Part shown: positions 42,735-51,937 of the stretch, one piece after another
Layout of the letters: every line of letters starts with the position of its first letter
How positions within the stretch are numbered: position 1 is the first letter of the stretch
Assembly (NCBI RefSeq): GCF_007970465.1
Contig: NZ_CP042429.1
Span: 1,364,001 to 1,428,000 of the forward strand
DNA from: Corynebacterium nuruki S6-4
GTDB taxonomy: Bacteria > Actinomycetota > Actinomycetes > Mycobacteriales > Mycobacteriaceae
Length of the DNA: 64,000 nt
Direction: 5' to 3'
The notes under the pieces: model-generated
What the model saw: only the letters and a program-made list of their open reading frames with translations
What the model was told of the DNA's origin: nothing
Databases searched by the model: none
Position numbers and translations under genes: made by a program

Positions 42735-43571
42735 ATGACGACCCCGACCTCCCCCTACGCCGAGGACCTCACCCTGGCCCTCACTCTCGCCGACAGTGCG
42801 GACGCCCTCACCATGGACCGTTTCGAGGCCGCTGACCTGGAGGTCCATGCGAAACCGGACCTCTCCCCGGTCTCCGACGCGGACACCGCCACCGAACAGA
42901 AGATCCGCGATCTCCTCGCGGTGCAGCGCCCCGGCGACGCGGTCCTGGGCGAGGAGTTCGGCGGAGACGTCGAATTCAGCGGCCGGCAGTGGGTGGTCGA
43001 CCCCATCGACGGCACGAAGAACTACGTCCGCGGCGTGCCGGTGTGGGCCACTCTCATCGCCCTGCTCGTCGACGGCGTCCCCGTCGTCGGTGTGGTCTCC
43101 GCGCCGGCGCTGGCACGGCGGTGGTGGGCCGCCGACGGCATGGGCGCGTGGCGCACCTTCGGGGCCGCCGGTGCCGCCGACGCCCGGCCGATGCACGTCT
43201 CCGGCGTCGCCGACATCGCGGACGCCTCGATCTCCCTGTCCTCCCTCGAAGGCTGGAAGGTCGTCGGACGCCGCGACGAACTCATCGCCCTCACCGACTC
43301 CGCCTGGCGGCTGCGCGGCTTCGGTGACTTCTGGTCCTACTGCATGGTCGCCGAGGGCGCCGTCGACGTCGCCGCCGAACCCGAGGTCAACCTGTGGGAC
43401 CTCGCGGCGCTCGACATCATCGTCCGCGAGGCCGGCGGCACCTTCACCTCCCTCGACGGGACCGCCGGCCCGCACGGCGGCTCCGCGGTCGGCAGCAACG
43501 GCCGGCTGCAGGACGCGGTGCTCGCGGCCCTCCGCCCCGCCGCGCCCACTTCAGCTAGCGTGGACCAGTAG
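42735..43571 (+). CDS. hisN: Histidinol-phosphate phosphatase HisN
   Basis: A 278-residue IMPase-fold phosphatase that dephosphorylates histidinol phosphate in histidine synthesis. The motifs [29 protein letters not shown] and the late [15 protein letters not shown] are very close to corynebacterial HisN, and it has the family start [18 protein letters not shown]. The C terminus is extended by a short Ala/Pro/Ser tail. Its mRNA is probably leaderless. It precedes pgi by 77 nt on the same strand. Confidence 0.9.
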   Translation: MTTPTSPYAEDLTLALTLADSADALTMDRFEAADLEVHAKPDLSPVSDADTATEQKIRDLLAVQRPGDAVLGEEFGGDVEFSGRQWVVDPIDGTKNYVRGVPVWATLIALLVDGVPVVGVVSAPALARRWWAADGMGAWRTFGAAGAADARPMHVSGVADIADASISLSSLEGWKVVGRRDELIALTDSAWRLRGFGDFWSYCMVAEGAVDVAAEPEVNLWDLAALDIIVREAGGTFTSLDGTAGPHGGSAVGSNGRLQDAVLAALRPAAPTSASVDQ

Positions 43572-43648
43572 TTTCCCCGATAGTTTCAGCCTGACCCCCT
43601 CCGACTCACTCTGACTTCACCTGATCACCCGAAAGGCGGACAACCGAC

Positions 43649-45319
43649 GTGGCGACACCCAGCATCACGACCACCCCGGAATGGGAGGCCCTGGTGACGC
43701 AGGCGCCCCGGTTCCGGGAGACCACTCTGCGGGACCTCTTCGCCGACGACCCCGGCCGGGCCGGTGACCTCACCTTCGACGTCGGCCCGCTCCACGTGGA
43801 CCTCTCGAAGAACCTGGTGGACCCGGGACTGCTGCAGCGGCTCACCGCCGTCGCGCGGGCGGCCGGGGTGGAGGAGCGCCGCACCGCCATGTTCACCGGT
43901 GAGCACATCAACGTCACCGAGGACCGGGCGGTCCTGCACACCGCACTGCGTATCCCCGCCGAACAGGACCTCTCCGTCGACGGTCAGGATGTCGCCGCCG
44001 ACGTCCACGAGGTTCTCGGCCGGATGCGGGACTTCGCCAGGGCACTGCGGTCGGGGACGTGGCGGGGCTCCACCGGCCACACCGTCAAAGAGGTCGTGAA
44101 CATCGGCATCGGCGGTTCCGACCTGGGCCCCGATATGGCGGCACGGGCGCTGCGCCCCTACCAGACCGCCGGGATCCGGCCGCACTTCATCTCGAACGTG
44201 GATCCCAGCGATCTCCTCGAGACCCTCGAGGGGCTGGACCCGGAGTCCACCCTGTTCGTCATCTCCTCGAAGACCTTCACCACCTCGGAGACCCTGTCGA
44301 ACGCGCACGCCGCCCGCCGGTGGCTGCTCCGGCAGCTCGGCACCGACACCTCCGACGAGGACGCGGTGCGTGCGGTCGTGGCGAAACACTTCGTGGCCGT
44401 GTCCACGAACGCCGACGAGGTCGCCGCGTTCGGCATCGACACCGCCAACATGTTCGGCTTCTGGGACTGGGTCGGCGGCCGCTACTCGGTGGACTCCGCC
44501 ATCGGACTGTCCCTGATGGCCGCCATCGGTCCGCGGGACTTCATGGAGTTCGTCGCCGGTTTCCACGATGTCGACGACCACTTCTCCTCCGAGCCGCTCG
44601 AGATGAACGTGCCGGTCCTCATGGGTCTGCTGGGGGTCTGGTACACCGACGTCCTCGGCGCCCAGTCCCACGCGGTGCTGCCGTACGCGCAGGACCTCGG
44701 CCGGTTCCCCGCCTACCTGCAGCAGCTGACGATGGAGTCCAACGGCAAGTCCGTGCGGTTGGACGGGTCACTGGTCGACACGGAGACCGGGGAGATCTAC
44801 TGGGGTGAGCCGGGCTGCAACGGACAGCACGCCTTCTTCCAGCTGCTGCACCAGGGCACCCACCTCATCCCCGCCGACTTCATCGGCTTCATCAACCCGC
44901 ACGACGATCTGGTCGCCGCCGACGGGACGACGAGCATGCACGACATGCTGCTGGCGAACTTCCTCGCGCAGACGAAGGTCCTGGCCTTCGGCCGCACCGC
45001 CGAGGAGCTGCGGGAGGCCGGAGTCGACGAGGCGCTGATCCCCCACAAGGTCATGCCGGGCAACCGTCCGTCGACGACCATCCTCGCCGACAAGCTCACC
45101 CCCCGGGTGCTGGGTGCCCTCATCGCCCTCTACGAGCACATCGTGTTCGTGCAGGGTGTGGTGTGGGGCATCAACAGTTTCGACCAGTGGGGTGTCGAGC
45201 TGGGCAAGAAGAAGGCGACGGACCTGCTGCCCGTGCTCAGCGGCACCGGCCCGGTCGAGTCGGGGGACACCTCCACCGACGAGCTGGTGCAGTTCATCCG
45301 CTCCCGCCGCGTCCGGTAG
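43649..45319 (+). CDS. pgi: Glucose-6-phosphate isomerase
   Basis: A 556-residue phosphoglucose isomerase that interconverts glucose 6-phosphate and fructose 6-phosphate. Family signatures are [48 protein letters not shown], and the catalytic region [13 protein letters not shown] with [18 protein letters not shown]. All parts are present at normal length. The GTG at 43649 is preceded by GAAAGGCGG at a slightly long distance. A family C palindrome follows its stop. Confidence 0.97.
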   Translation: MATPSITTTPEWEALVTQAPRFRETTLRDLFADDPGRAGDLTFDVGPLHVDLSKNLVDPGLLQRLTAVARAAGVEERRTAMFTGEHINVTEDRAVLHTALRIPAEQDLSVDGQDVAADVHEVLGRMRDFARALRSGTWRGSTGHTVKEVVNIGIGGSDLGPDMAARALRPYQTAGIRPHFISNVDPSDLLETLEGLDPESTLFVISSKTFTTSETLSNAHAARRWLLRQLGTDTSDEDAVRAVVAKHFVAVSTNADEVAAFGIDTANMFGFWDWVGGRYSVDSAIGLSLMAAIGPRDFMEFVAGFHDVDDHFSSEPLEMNVPVLMGLLGVWYTDVLGAQSHAVLPYAQDLGRFPAYLQQLTMESNGKSVRLDGSLVDTETGEIYWGEPGCNGQHAFFQLLHQGTHLIPADFIGFINPHDDLVAADGTTSMHDMLLANFLAQTKVLAFGRTAEELREAGVDEALIPHKVMPGNRPSTTILADKLTPRVLGALIALYEHIVFVQGVVWGINSFDQWGVELGKKKATDLLPVLSGTGPVESGDTSTDELVQFIRSRRVR

Positions 45320-45364
45320 TCGGCCGGGACTGGCCCCGGCGCCGGGTTGACCGCGTCCCCGCCG

Positions 45365-45426
45365 CCGGGCTGACCGCCTCAGGGTGGTTTCCGCACGCCA
45401 GACCACCGTGGGGCGGTCAAGCCGGG
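45365..45426. repeat. Intergenic palindrome, family C copy 1
   Basis: Arms CTGACCGCC and GGCGGTCAAG, with an inner GGTGGT/ACCACC, form the hairpin. Related elements are at 48313-48369 and 51938-51996. It overlaps the stop codon of the convergent gene at 45417. An extra half arm (GGTTGACCGC) precedes it at about 45345. Confidence 0.8.
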
Positions 45427-46493
45427 TGCCGGACGCCCGGTCGGGCCGTCCGGGCCTGCGCGCGGGCGATGGCCCTGGCGACCCGCGCACGCATGGCCTC
45501 CGGATCCCTCAGATGCTCCTTGTTGAACCGGATGACCTCCCATCCCAGGTCCCGCAGCGCATGGAACTGGTCGAAGTCCACTTCCGTCTGAGCACCCTCC
45601 GTGTGATGGCCTCCGTCGTAGTACAGTGCGATCTTCAGCTCGGGGCACCCCAGGTCAGGCAGGGTCCGCGATGTCCACCCGGTAGCTGCGTCCGGAAGAA
45701 GATCCACCCGGACCTGTGATGTCCACCGGTACGGATCCGGCAGCAGGTCCCGGACGATCAGCCGCATCGTGGTCTCCATCGGCGACTGCGCCCCGTCATC
45801 CGCCATCGCCAGCAGCCGTTCCAGGGTCGTCCGGTCCACCAGTCCCGCCGCCGCCGGACGGATCTCGTCACGCGAGACCCACGTGCACTGTGCGACAGCG
45901 TCGATGAGCTGCACCGCCATGACATCTGTCCTGGTCACACCGCGTATATCGTGGACCCACCAGCCGTAGCGTCCGGTCAGGACGGTCCAGAGACACTGCG
46001 CGAGAGCCACCGACGGGATGACCACCCGCATCTCCGGAAACTGTGGGCACGGTGTGCAGGTCTCCAGACCGTCGGGCAGCGGGCGGATGACCGGACGCAG
46101 CGGTGTGCGGACCGCCGACGACGTCCGGAGCCGACCCGAGTGTGTCGTTCCCCGGAGCAGGTGGACCGGTGCGGAATCGGCCCAGTCCTGCTTCAGCCTG
46201 TGCACCGCCAAGGCCGGCCATCCGGCGATCACGGCGTCCGGCCGGATGAGATGGTTCGCCCACGCCCTTGTCACGATGTCAGCGCCGAATCCGCCGAACG
46301 CCGACGGATCATGGTCCTTCCTGATCCCGGGGACGACGACTCCCGGCGCCACCGGAATGTACCGGGTCCGCAGCTCCCAGTCCGTCACGGTGCCGGACGC
46401 CGCCAGTTCTGCGCGGGTCACCGGCACTGTGCCCGGCATGGTCCGCCGGGTGTACGCCGGTCCCCTGCCGGTCGCGCGTCTGCTGATCCCCAT
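45417..46493 (-). CDS. AbiEi-like / DUF559 domain protein
   Basis: A 358-residue protein. The N-terminal part (VPVTRAELAASGTVTDWELRTRYIPVAPGVVVPG) resembles the winged-helix antitoxin domain of AbiEi-type proteins. The C-terminal part (LPDLGCPELKIALYYDGGHHTEGAQTEVDFDQFHALRDLGWEVIRFNKEHL) matches the DUF559 nuclease-like fold of the Vsr type, with the Asp-Gly and E-x-D-like residues. Many such fusions occur in actinobacteria without proven activity; no toxin partner is adjacent. The ATG at 46493 was chosen because the region upstream is unlike protein. An IS110-family element lies next to it. Confidence 0.75.
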   Translation of the reverse strand: MGISRRATGRGPAYTRRTMPGTVPVTRAELAASGTVTDWELRTRYIPVAPGVVVPGIRKDHDPSAFGGFGADIVTRAWANHLIRPDAVIAGWPALAVHRLKQDWADSAPVHLLRGTTHSGRLRTSSAVRTPLRPVIRPLPDGLETCTPCPQFPEMRVVIPSVALAQCLWTVLTGRYGWWVHDIRGVTRTDVMAVQLIDAVAQCTWVSRDEIRPAAAGLVDRTTLERLLAMADDGAQSPMETTMRLIVRDLLPDPYRWTSQVRVDLLPDAATGWTSRTLPDLGCPELKIALYYDGGHHTEGAQTEVDFDQFHALRDLGWEVIRFNKEHLRDPEAMRARVARAIARAQARTARPGVRHPA

Positions 46494-46633
46494 GATGGGT
46501 CCCCCGTTACCTTGATCCAGTCCCCGTACCCTCGGGGACAGGTCACTGGCCTCGGTATGGCTTACTCGCCCTGTTGTTCGACATGATCCGGGGGGTGTTG
46601 CCACCGGGGAACCAGGACGCACGCCGACGGCTA

Positions 46634-48144
46634 ATAGGGACGCGGCTCACGGCCACAGTTCCGTGAAGTCTCTTCGTAACGTGGGTGCCCGCGACGAGTG
46701 TCTGACCACCAGTGATCTTCCACCACAACCACACCGACCTCCCCAGGATCAAGGAGGGAAAACACCATGGAAGACACCACCGGCTACGACGTCTACCTCG
46801 GACTCGACGTCGGCAAGACCGCCCACCACGGCTGCGCCCTACTCGCCGACGGCACCAGGCTCTACGGCAAAGGCCTGCCGCAGGACGAAGCCCACCTCAC
46901 CGCCCTGTTCAACGAGCTCAAAGAGCACGGCCGTGTGCTGCTGATCGTCGACCAGCCCAACACCATCGGCGCCCTCCCGGTCGCCGTGGCCCGTGCCACC
47001 GGGTGCGGTGTCGCCTATCTGCCAGGCCTGGCGATGCGCAAGGCAGCCGACCTGTACCCCGGTCAGGCCAAGACCGATCCCCGCGACGCGTTCATCATCG
47101 CCGACACCGCCCGCACCATGCCGCATACTCTGCGGGTCGTCGACCGCAACGACGAGGTCCTGTCAGCACTCAAGATGCTGTCCGGCCTGGACGACGACAT
47201 CGCCCGCGACTGCACTCGCACCATCAACCGGCTGCGCAGCATCCTGGTGCAGATCTACCCGTCACTGGAGCGCGTGTTCGCCGGCGAAGTCCTGCAACGT
47301 GCATTCGTACTGGACCTGCTGATCCACTACGGCGGCCCCACCAAGCTGAAGAAGTCGGGTAAGGCCCGGGTTCTGGCCTGGGCACGAAATCACGCTAAGA
47401 AGGACCCGGAAGCCCTGGTCGACGACATCTTCCAGGCCCTCGGAGCCCAGACCGTCACCGTACCCGGCACCGGGGCCGCCGAAATCGCGATACCGATGCT
47501 GGCCACCAACATCAAGTCGTTGAAGGCTCAACGTGAGTCCATCGCAGGGCAGGTCGAGGAGATGCTGGACGACTTCCCTCTTGCCGAGGTCTTGATGTCG
47601 ATGCCGGGAGTCGGCATCAAGACCGCCGCAAACATCCTCCTGGCCGTCGGCGACTGTTCCGACTTCCCCGATGCCGCCCACCTGGCTGCTTACGCCGGGA
47701 TCGCCCCGGTGACGAGACGCTCCGGCACGTCAATCAGGGGTGAGTTCCCGGCCAGGTCAGGTAACAAGAGGCTCAAGAATGCCCTGTTCCGATCTGCGTG
47801 GGTCGCATCGAACTGCCATGAGGCGTCCAGGGCGTACTACGCGAAGAAACGGGCCGAGGGTAAGCGGCACAATGCGGCGGTGATGTGTCTGGCCCGGCGA
47901 CGGTGCAACGTCATCTTCGCGATGCTGACCCGCGGTGAGTTCTTCCGTGAGCTGCCGGCCCGCACCCCGCAGGAGGTCCCGGCTGCCTAGATAGCTGAGC
48001 TGAACCACGCCGACCCCACGTCAGGCGTTCCACCGTCACGACGGGTGGAACGTCCACGTCAGCATGTTCGACAACCCTCGCCCCAGGAGGGCTACACGGG
48101 TCAGAGAAAAGACGGTTGCAGGGGTTGACAATCTACATAGGGAC
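46634..48144 (+). mobile_element. IS110-family insertion sequence
   Basis: The element contains one complete transposase gene and non-coding ends. The exact ends are uncertain because IS110 elements lack long inverted repeats. The 8-mer ATAGGGAC occurs once on each side (46634-46641 and 48137-48144) and is the best candidate for the boundary. TTGACA at 48125-48130 lies at the right end and TAATAG at the left. This agrees with the known feature that a circular IS110 joins a right-end -35 to a left-end -10. The right flank has a GTTCCACC/GGTGGAAC hairpin that could be part of a guide RNA. Confidence 0.7.
46767..47990 (+). CDS. IS110-family transposase (DEDD recombinase)
   Basis: A 407-residue transposase. 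The N-terminal RuvC-like DEDD domain has Asp14 in YLGLDVGKT, an acidic residue in LLIVDQPNT and the pair in AKTDPRDAFIIAD. The C-terminal Transposase_20 domain has MSMPGVGIKTAANILLAVGD and the serine region YAGIAPVTRRSGTS. The reading frame is intact, so the element may be active. The ATG at 46767 has AAGGAGGG upstream. Family members use a structured RNA from the element's non-coding end to choose target and donor. Confidence 0.93.
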   Translation: MEDTTGYDVYLGLDVGKTAHHGCALLADGTRLYGKGLPQDEAHLTALFNELKEHGRVLLIVDQPNTIGALPVAVARATGCGVAYLPGLAMRKAADLYPGQAKTDPRDAFIIADTARTMPHTLRVVDRNDEVLSALKMLSGLDDDIARDCTRTINRLRSILVQIYPSLERVFAGEVLQRAFVLDLLIHYGGPTKLKKSGKARVLAWARNHAKKDPEALVDDIFQALGAQTVTVPGTGAAEIAIPMLATNIKSLKAQRESIAGQVEEMLDDFPLAEVLMSMPGVGIKTAANILLAVGDCSDFPDAAHLAAYAGIAPVTRRSGTSIRGEFPARSGNKRLKNALFRSAWVASNCHEASRAYYAKKRAEGKRHNAAVMCLARRRCNVIFAMLTRGEFFRELPARTPQEVPAA

Positions 48145-48260
48145 ACCCCCCTGTTGTCTCCGGGACGCCCCGGACCCGGTACTGCGCTGATCGTTTGTCG
48201 GCGGAAGTACACCACTGGCGTGGCGATCTGTCCAGTGTCCGTCCGGAATCGTGGCAAAGC

Positions 48261-48279
48261 TGTGGATAAGTTGTCCACA
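48261..48279. other. Pair of inverted DnaA-box-like sequences
   Basis: TGTGGATAA (the complement of the consensus box TTATCCACA) and TTGTCCACA, an actinobacterial-type box, lie head to head one base apart. They form part of a palindrome CTGTGGA-N7-TCCACAG. Only this pair is seen here, so an origin is unlikely; a DnaA titration or regulatory site is possible. Confidence 0.6.
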
Positions 48280-48312
48280 GTGCGCAGGTCGGAGCATTGT
48301 CGCCGTCGTCGT

Positions 48313-48369
48313 CACGGGTTGACCGCGCCGGGGTGGATCCCGTCGGCGAAACCACCGTGGGACGGTCAA
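48313..48369. repeat. Intergenic palindrome, family C copy 2
   Basis: GGTTGACCG and CGGTCAACC are the outer arms, with GGTGG and CCACC inside. It directly follows the stop codon of the Nei2-type gene and may act as its terminator. Confidence 0.85.
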
Positions 48370-48380
48370 CCGGCGCGGGC

Positions 48381-49226
48381 TCAGCACGTCTGGCAGACCG
48401 GACACCACCAGATGACGCGCTCCAGCTCCCCCGCGTCCCCGTCGGCGTCCACCCCTCCGAGGAACCCCTTCATGATCGGTGAGCCGCAGCGTCGGCAGGC
48501 CTTCTCCGCGCGGCCGAAGACGTAGTTTCCCATGCCCGGACGCCGGTCCCCCGTGAACAGCCGCCGCGGTTCCAGCCGGTTCTCCCACATCACCCGGCGC
48601 GACAGGTCCAGCAGGTGCGCCGCGGTCGCCGTGGCGTCCGCGCCCGATCCGACCGGACGCCGCGGGTCGACCCCGCCGAGGAAGCACACCTCCGCGCGGT
48701 ACTCGTTACCGATCCCGGCGACATTGCGCTGGTCGAGCAGGGCGGCGCCGATACTTCGTTCCGGTCGCGCCAGGATGCGGCGCAGCGCTTCATCACGGCC
48801 GAACGCGGCGTCCAGGAAGTCGGGGGCGAGGATGTCGGGGCCGAGATGGGCGACCACCCCGCCGTAGTCCGGCCGGTCGAAGAGCCGCACGAACCCGAGA
48901 CTGTGCCCGACGACCTCGATCTCCGGGCCGCCGGGATGCTGCGGGGCGAACCGGAGGACGACCCGTGCGGTGTGGCCGGGACGCCGCCACCGGGTGCCGG
49001 CGACATGGATCGACCACACGCCCTCCATCTTCAGGTGGGTGTGCAGGACGCGCCCGCCGATGTCCATGAACAGGTGCTTCCCGTAGGGCCAGACGGCGGT
49101 GACGGTCCGCCCCACGAGATTCTCGGTGGCGAAACGGGGGACGCGGATGTCGGAGCGGGTGAGGGTGCGGCCGGCCATCCACTGCATACGGTTCGACAGC
49201 TGCAGGACAGAATCGCCCTCGGGCAC
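48381..49226 (-). CDS. Endonuclease VIII-like DNA glycosylase (Nei2 type)
   Basis: A 281-residue Fpg/Nei-family base-excision enzyme that removes oxidised bases and cuts the abasic site. The start at GTG 49226 is fixed by chemistry: it gives Met-Pro-Glu-Gly-Asp, and after Met removal the Pro is the catalytic nucleophile, with Glu next. GGAG stands 7 nt upstream. The helix-two-turn-helix RNVAGIGNEYRAEVCF is present, and the C-terminal zinc finger has cysteine pairs CRRC and CPVC. Starting further upstream would bury the Pro and inactivate it. It is divergent from a TetR gene. Confidence 0.92.
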   Translation of the reverse strand: MPEGDSVLQLSNRMQWMAGRTLTRSDIRVPRFATENLVGRTVTAVWPYGKHLFMDIGGRVLHTHLKMEGVWSIHVAGTRWRRPGHTARVVLRFAPQHPGGPEIEVVGHSLGFVRLFDRPDYGGVVAHLGPDILAPDFLDAAFGRDEALRRILARPERSIGAALLDQRNVAGIGNEYRAEVCFLGGVDPRRPVGSGADATATAAHLLDLSRRVMWENRLEPRRLFTGDRRPGMGNYVFGRAEKACRRCGSPIMKGFLGGVDADGDAGELERVIWWCPVCQTC

Positions 49227-49274
49227 GGGTGGCTCCTCTCTGACATCCGTCGGCTCAGTCATCCGTCGGTTCAT

Positions 49275-49293
49275 CCGGTGACCATGTCACCGG
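49275..49293. promoter_or_regulatory. Palindrome between nei2-type gene and TetR gene
   Basis: CCGGTGAC-CAT-GTCACCGG has perfect 8-bp arms and lies about 110 bp upstream of the TetR start and 49 bp upstream of the glycosylase start. It is a candidate operator for the TetR protein. A TAGGCT -10 for the TetR gene lies near 49340. Confidence 0.5.
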
Positions 49294-49402
49294 GGAGACT
49301 ACTCCACGCAGCCGCCACCGGCGACGACTGCGGGTTATAGGCTTGACGTGGAGGAACGGTCCGGCGCATACAGCGCCGGAATGGCAGGGAAAGGCGGAGG
49401 CG

Positions 49403-50065
49403 ATGCCGAAGATCAGCGCGGACACCCTCGAGGAGCACCGGTCGAAGGTGATGAAGGACCTGCTCGACGGCACGGAGCGGATCCTGCTCAGCCACGGCTC
49501 CCGCCGTCTCACCACCGCCGCGGTCGCCGCCGAGGCAGGCATCGCCCGCAACAGCATCTACCGCTACGTCCGCTCCATCGACGATCTCGTGGAGATGGTG
49601 CTCACCCGCGGATTCGAGGAATGGACCGCGCAGGTCCAGGCTGCCGCGGACGCCGCCCCGGACGCCCGGTCCGCGGTCATCGCCTATGTGCGCAGCAACC
49701 TGACGCAGGCGTTCTCCGGCCAGCACGAGCTCCAGCAGGCGCTGCCCGCCTCAGAGCTGACCCCTTCGGCGCGGGAACGGATCGGCATGATGCACCGGGG
49801 GATAGCGGCTGTCCTCCGCAACTCGGTCGCCGGACTGGACTCCCCCAACCCCGACCTCGTGGCGTCCGCCGTGGGTGCCCTCGTCGACCGTGCGGTGACG
49901 TCGTCGGACTCCGTGGACTCCCCGGAGGACGCCGCGCGCATCACCGCCTTCACCTGCGCAGCTGCCGCGGCAGTGGTGGACGCGGACCTGACCGGCGCCA
50001 CCGCCGTCACCGACTCCTCCACCCCCGTCAGCGCTGCCCCCGACACCCCGGTCGACCCCGCCTGA
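49403..50065 (+). CDS. TetR-family regulator of ABC transporter operon
   Basis: A 220-residue TetR protein. The helix-turn-helix is LTTAAVAAEAGIARNSIYRYVRSIDDL (about 33-60); the ligand domain has no recognised specificity, and the C-terminal tail is Asp/Thr/Pro-rich. The ATG at 49403 follows GGAGG. The permease gene starts 72 nt later, with a GCGACA-GGG-TGTCGC palindrome in between that is a likely operator. Repression of a lipid or drug ABC exporter is the usual role of such pairs. Confidence 0.85.
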   Translation: MPKISADTLEEHRSKVMKDLLDGTERILLSHGSRRLTTAAVAAEAGIARNSIYRYVRSIDDLVEMVLTRGFEEWTAQVQAAADAAPDARSAVIAYVRSNLTQAFSGQHELQQALPASELTPSARERIGMMHRGIAAVLRNSVAGLDSPNPDLVASAVGALVDRAVTSSDSVDSPEDAARITAFTCAAAAAVVDADLTGATAVTDSSTPVSAAPDTPVDPA

Positions 50066-50107
50066 GAATGGCGTACTCCGACCCGAGGGGCTACTGTGCC
50101 ACACATA

Positions 50108-50122
50108 GCGACAGGGTGTCGC
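50108..50122. promoter_or_regulatory. Candidate TetR operator before the ABC permease
   Basis: GCGACA-GGG-TGTCGC is a perfect 6-bp-arm palindrome 15 bp before the permease ATG. It does not resemble the palindrome at 49275-49293, so at most one of them need be this regulator's site. Confidence 0.5.
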
Positions 50123-50137
50123 AAAAGTGAGGTGTCA

Positions 50138-51226
50138 ATGTTCATCGCCCTACGGGAACTGCGCTCAGCCTGGGGCCGGTTCACCATGATCGGGGTCGTC
50201 GTCGCCCTCGTCGCGGCGCTGGTGGGAATGGTCTCCGGCTTCACCATCGGCCTCGGCAACGACACGGTCTCCGCCCTGAGATCCTTCAACGTACATTCCG
50301 TGGCCTTCGCCACCGGAACCTCCGACTTCAACCGGAGCACCGTGTCCGGACACGACGTGGACGCCTGGACCTCCCGTGACGACGTGACCGCCGAACCCCT
50401 CGGAGTCTCCATGGTCCGCGGTGAAGTCACCGACAGCGACAGCACCACCGTGGACATGGCCACCTTCGGCACGGACCCCTCCGGTGCCCTGACCCCGGAC
50501 ATCACCGACGGCGCTCCCGCCACCCGACCCGGCGAGATCGTCGTGTCCTCGAAGCTGCTCGACGAGGGACTGTCCGTCGGTGACGAGATCACGGTCGACA
50601 ACACCGACCTCACGGTACGGGTGGTGGGCGTGACCGGTGTGAGCTCCTACGGTCATGTCCCCGCCGCCTACACGTCCCTCGACACGTGGCGTCAGCTGCG
50701 CTACGGCACCGTCGACCTCGACGCCCGGCAACAGGGCACTGCCTCCGCGGTGGTCATCACCGAGGGTGATGCCCCGGACACCCTCGGCGGCACGGAGGTC
50801 CTCGACAGTTCCGCAATGCTCGAGGCGGCCCCCGGCTATGCCGGTGAGAAACTGACGATGAACTCCATCCTCGCCTTCCTCTACGTCATCGCCCCGCTGA
50901 TCGTCGCCGCCTTCTTCGCCGTCTGGATCCTGCAGCGTCAGAACGTCTACGCACTGCAGCGTGCCCTCGGTGTCTCCCGTCTCCGCCTGGTCGGGGCGAC
51001 CCTGGCCCAGGCCGCGATCGTCGTCACCGCGTCCACCGTCGTCGGTTCGGCAGTCGCCTACGGTCTCGGCGTCCTCCTCGGAGACGCCGTGCCCTTCGAT
51101 CTCACGGCGACGTCCCTCGTGGCCACCACCCTCGCCGTCACCGCCGCGTCCCTTGTCGGCGCCGCCGCTACCCTGCGCTGGGTGGTCGCCGCCGACCCCA
51201 TGACCATGCTGGGAGAATCACGATGA
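50138..51226 (+). CDS. FtsX-like ABC transporter permease
   Basis: A 362-residue permease of the MacB/FtsX type. The N-terminal helix (FTMIGVVVALVAALVGMVSGFTIG) is followed by a periplasmic-type domain of about 210 residues (PGEIVVSSKLLDEGLSVGDEITV), then three C-terminal helices (IAPLIVAAFFAVWILQRQ, then VVTASTVVGSAVAYGLGVLLG, then the final segment). Such systems move or extract lipids, peptides or drugs rather than importing nutrients. GTGAGGTG precedes the ATG. Its stop overlaps the ATPase start (ATGA). Confidence 0.85.
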   Translation: MFIALRELRSAWGRFTMIGVVVALVAALVGMVSGFTIGLGNDTVSALRSFNVHSVAFATGTSDFNRSTVSGHDVDAWTSRDDVTAEPLGVSMVRGEVTDSDSTTVDMATFGTDPSGALTPDITDGAPATRPGEIVVSSKLLDEGLSVGDEITVDNTDLTVRVVGVTGVSSYGHVPAAYTSLDTWRQLRYGTVDLDARQQGTASAVVITEGDAPDTLGGTEVLDSSAMLEAAPGYAGEKLTMNSILAFLYVIAPLIVAAFFAVWILQRQNVYALQRALGVSRLRLVGATLAQAAIVVTASTVVGSAVAYGLGVLLGDAVPFDLTATSLVATTLAVTAASLVGAAATLRWVVAADPMTMLGESR

Positions 51227-51891
51227 GCACCGCAACACCCCTGACCCTGCGCGACATCACGGTGGAGTACCGCTCCGGCGGCGATCGTCTCACTGTCCTC
51301 GACCGGGTGAGCGCCACCTTCCCGCCCGGCGAGATGGCCGCTGTCGTCGGCCCGTCCGGCTCCGGCAAGTCCACCCTGCTCGGTGTCAGCGGACTGCTGC
51401 GGCAACCCACCTCCGGGACGGTCTCGCTCGGGGATGACGTCGTCTCCGACGCGCCGGTCCGTGAACGTGACAGGATCCGGCGCACCCGGCTGGGCTATGT
51501 CTTCCAGTCCGGCAACCTCTTCCCCGGACTGACCGTCACCGACCAGGTCGTCGCCATGGCGGTCATCGCCGGCGGGAAGGCCCGGCGCGCCCGACCGCTG
51601 GCTGAGGAGCTGCTCGCCGAGGTCGGCCTGGCCGATCAGCGGTCGCTGCGTCCTGACCAGCTCTCCGGTGGTCAGCGGCAACGCGTGGCCATCGCACGGG
51701 CACTGATCCACCGGCCGTCGGTGCTGCTCGTCGATGAGCCGACCGCCGCGGTGGACCGCAGCCGTGCCGGTCAGCTCGCCGACCTGCTGCACCGGGTCAC
51801 CGCGGAATCAGGGTGCGTGACCGTGGTGGCCACGCACGACCCCGAGGTCGTCGCGGCCGCAGACCGGTCACTGGATCTCACCGAGCTGTAG
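51223..51891 (+). CDS. ABC transporter ATP-binding protein
   Basis: A 222-residue LolD/MacB-type ATPase with Walker [11 protein letters not shown]-loop YVFQSGNLFPGLT, signature [14 protein letters not shown], Walker B VLLVDEPTAAVD and switch ATHDPEV. It overlaps the permease gene by 4 nt and completes a TetR-permease-ATPase operon. A family C palindrome follows 46 bp after the stop. Confidence 0.92.
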   Translation: MSTATPLTLRDITVEYRSGGDRLTVLDRVSATFPPGEMAAVVGPSGSGKSTLLGVSGLLRQPTSGTVSLGDDVVSDAPVRERDRIRRTRLGYVFQSGNLFPGLTVTDQVVAMAVIAGGKARRARPLAEELLAEVGLADQRSLRPDQLSGGQRQRVAIARALIHRPSVLLVDEPTAAVDRSRAGQLADLLHRVTAESGCVTVVATHDPEVVAAADRSLDLTEL

Positions 51892-51937
51892 GGGAACCGA
51901 TCCGGTGGCCGGGGTTTCCGGATGCGCGGCCAGAGCC

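Larger units (their letters stand above)
47991..48380. other. 390-bp gap: IS right end, DnaA-box pair, palindrome
   Basis: From left to right it contains the GTTCCACC/GGTGGAAC hairpin (about 48028-48052), the putative IS boundary near 48144, two DnaA-box-like sequences at 48261-48279 and the family C palindrome at 48313-48369. No gene is seen. Confidence 0.6.

Noticed and set aside
48261..48279. Replication origin
   Set aside because: Only two boxes are present, with no AT-rich unwinding region and no dnaA, dnaN or gyrase genes nearby.
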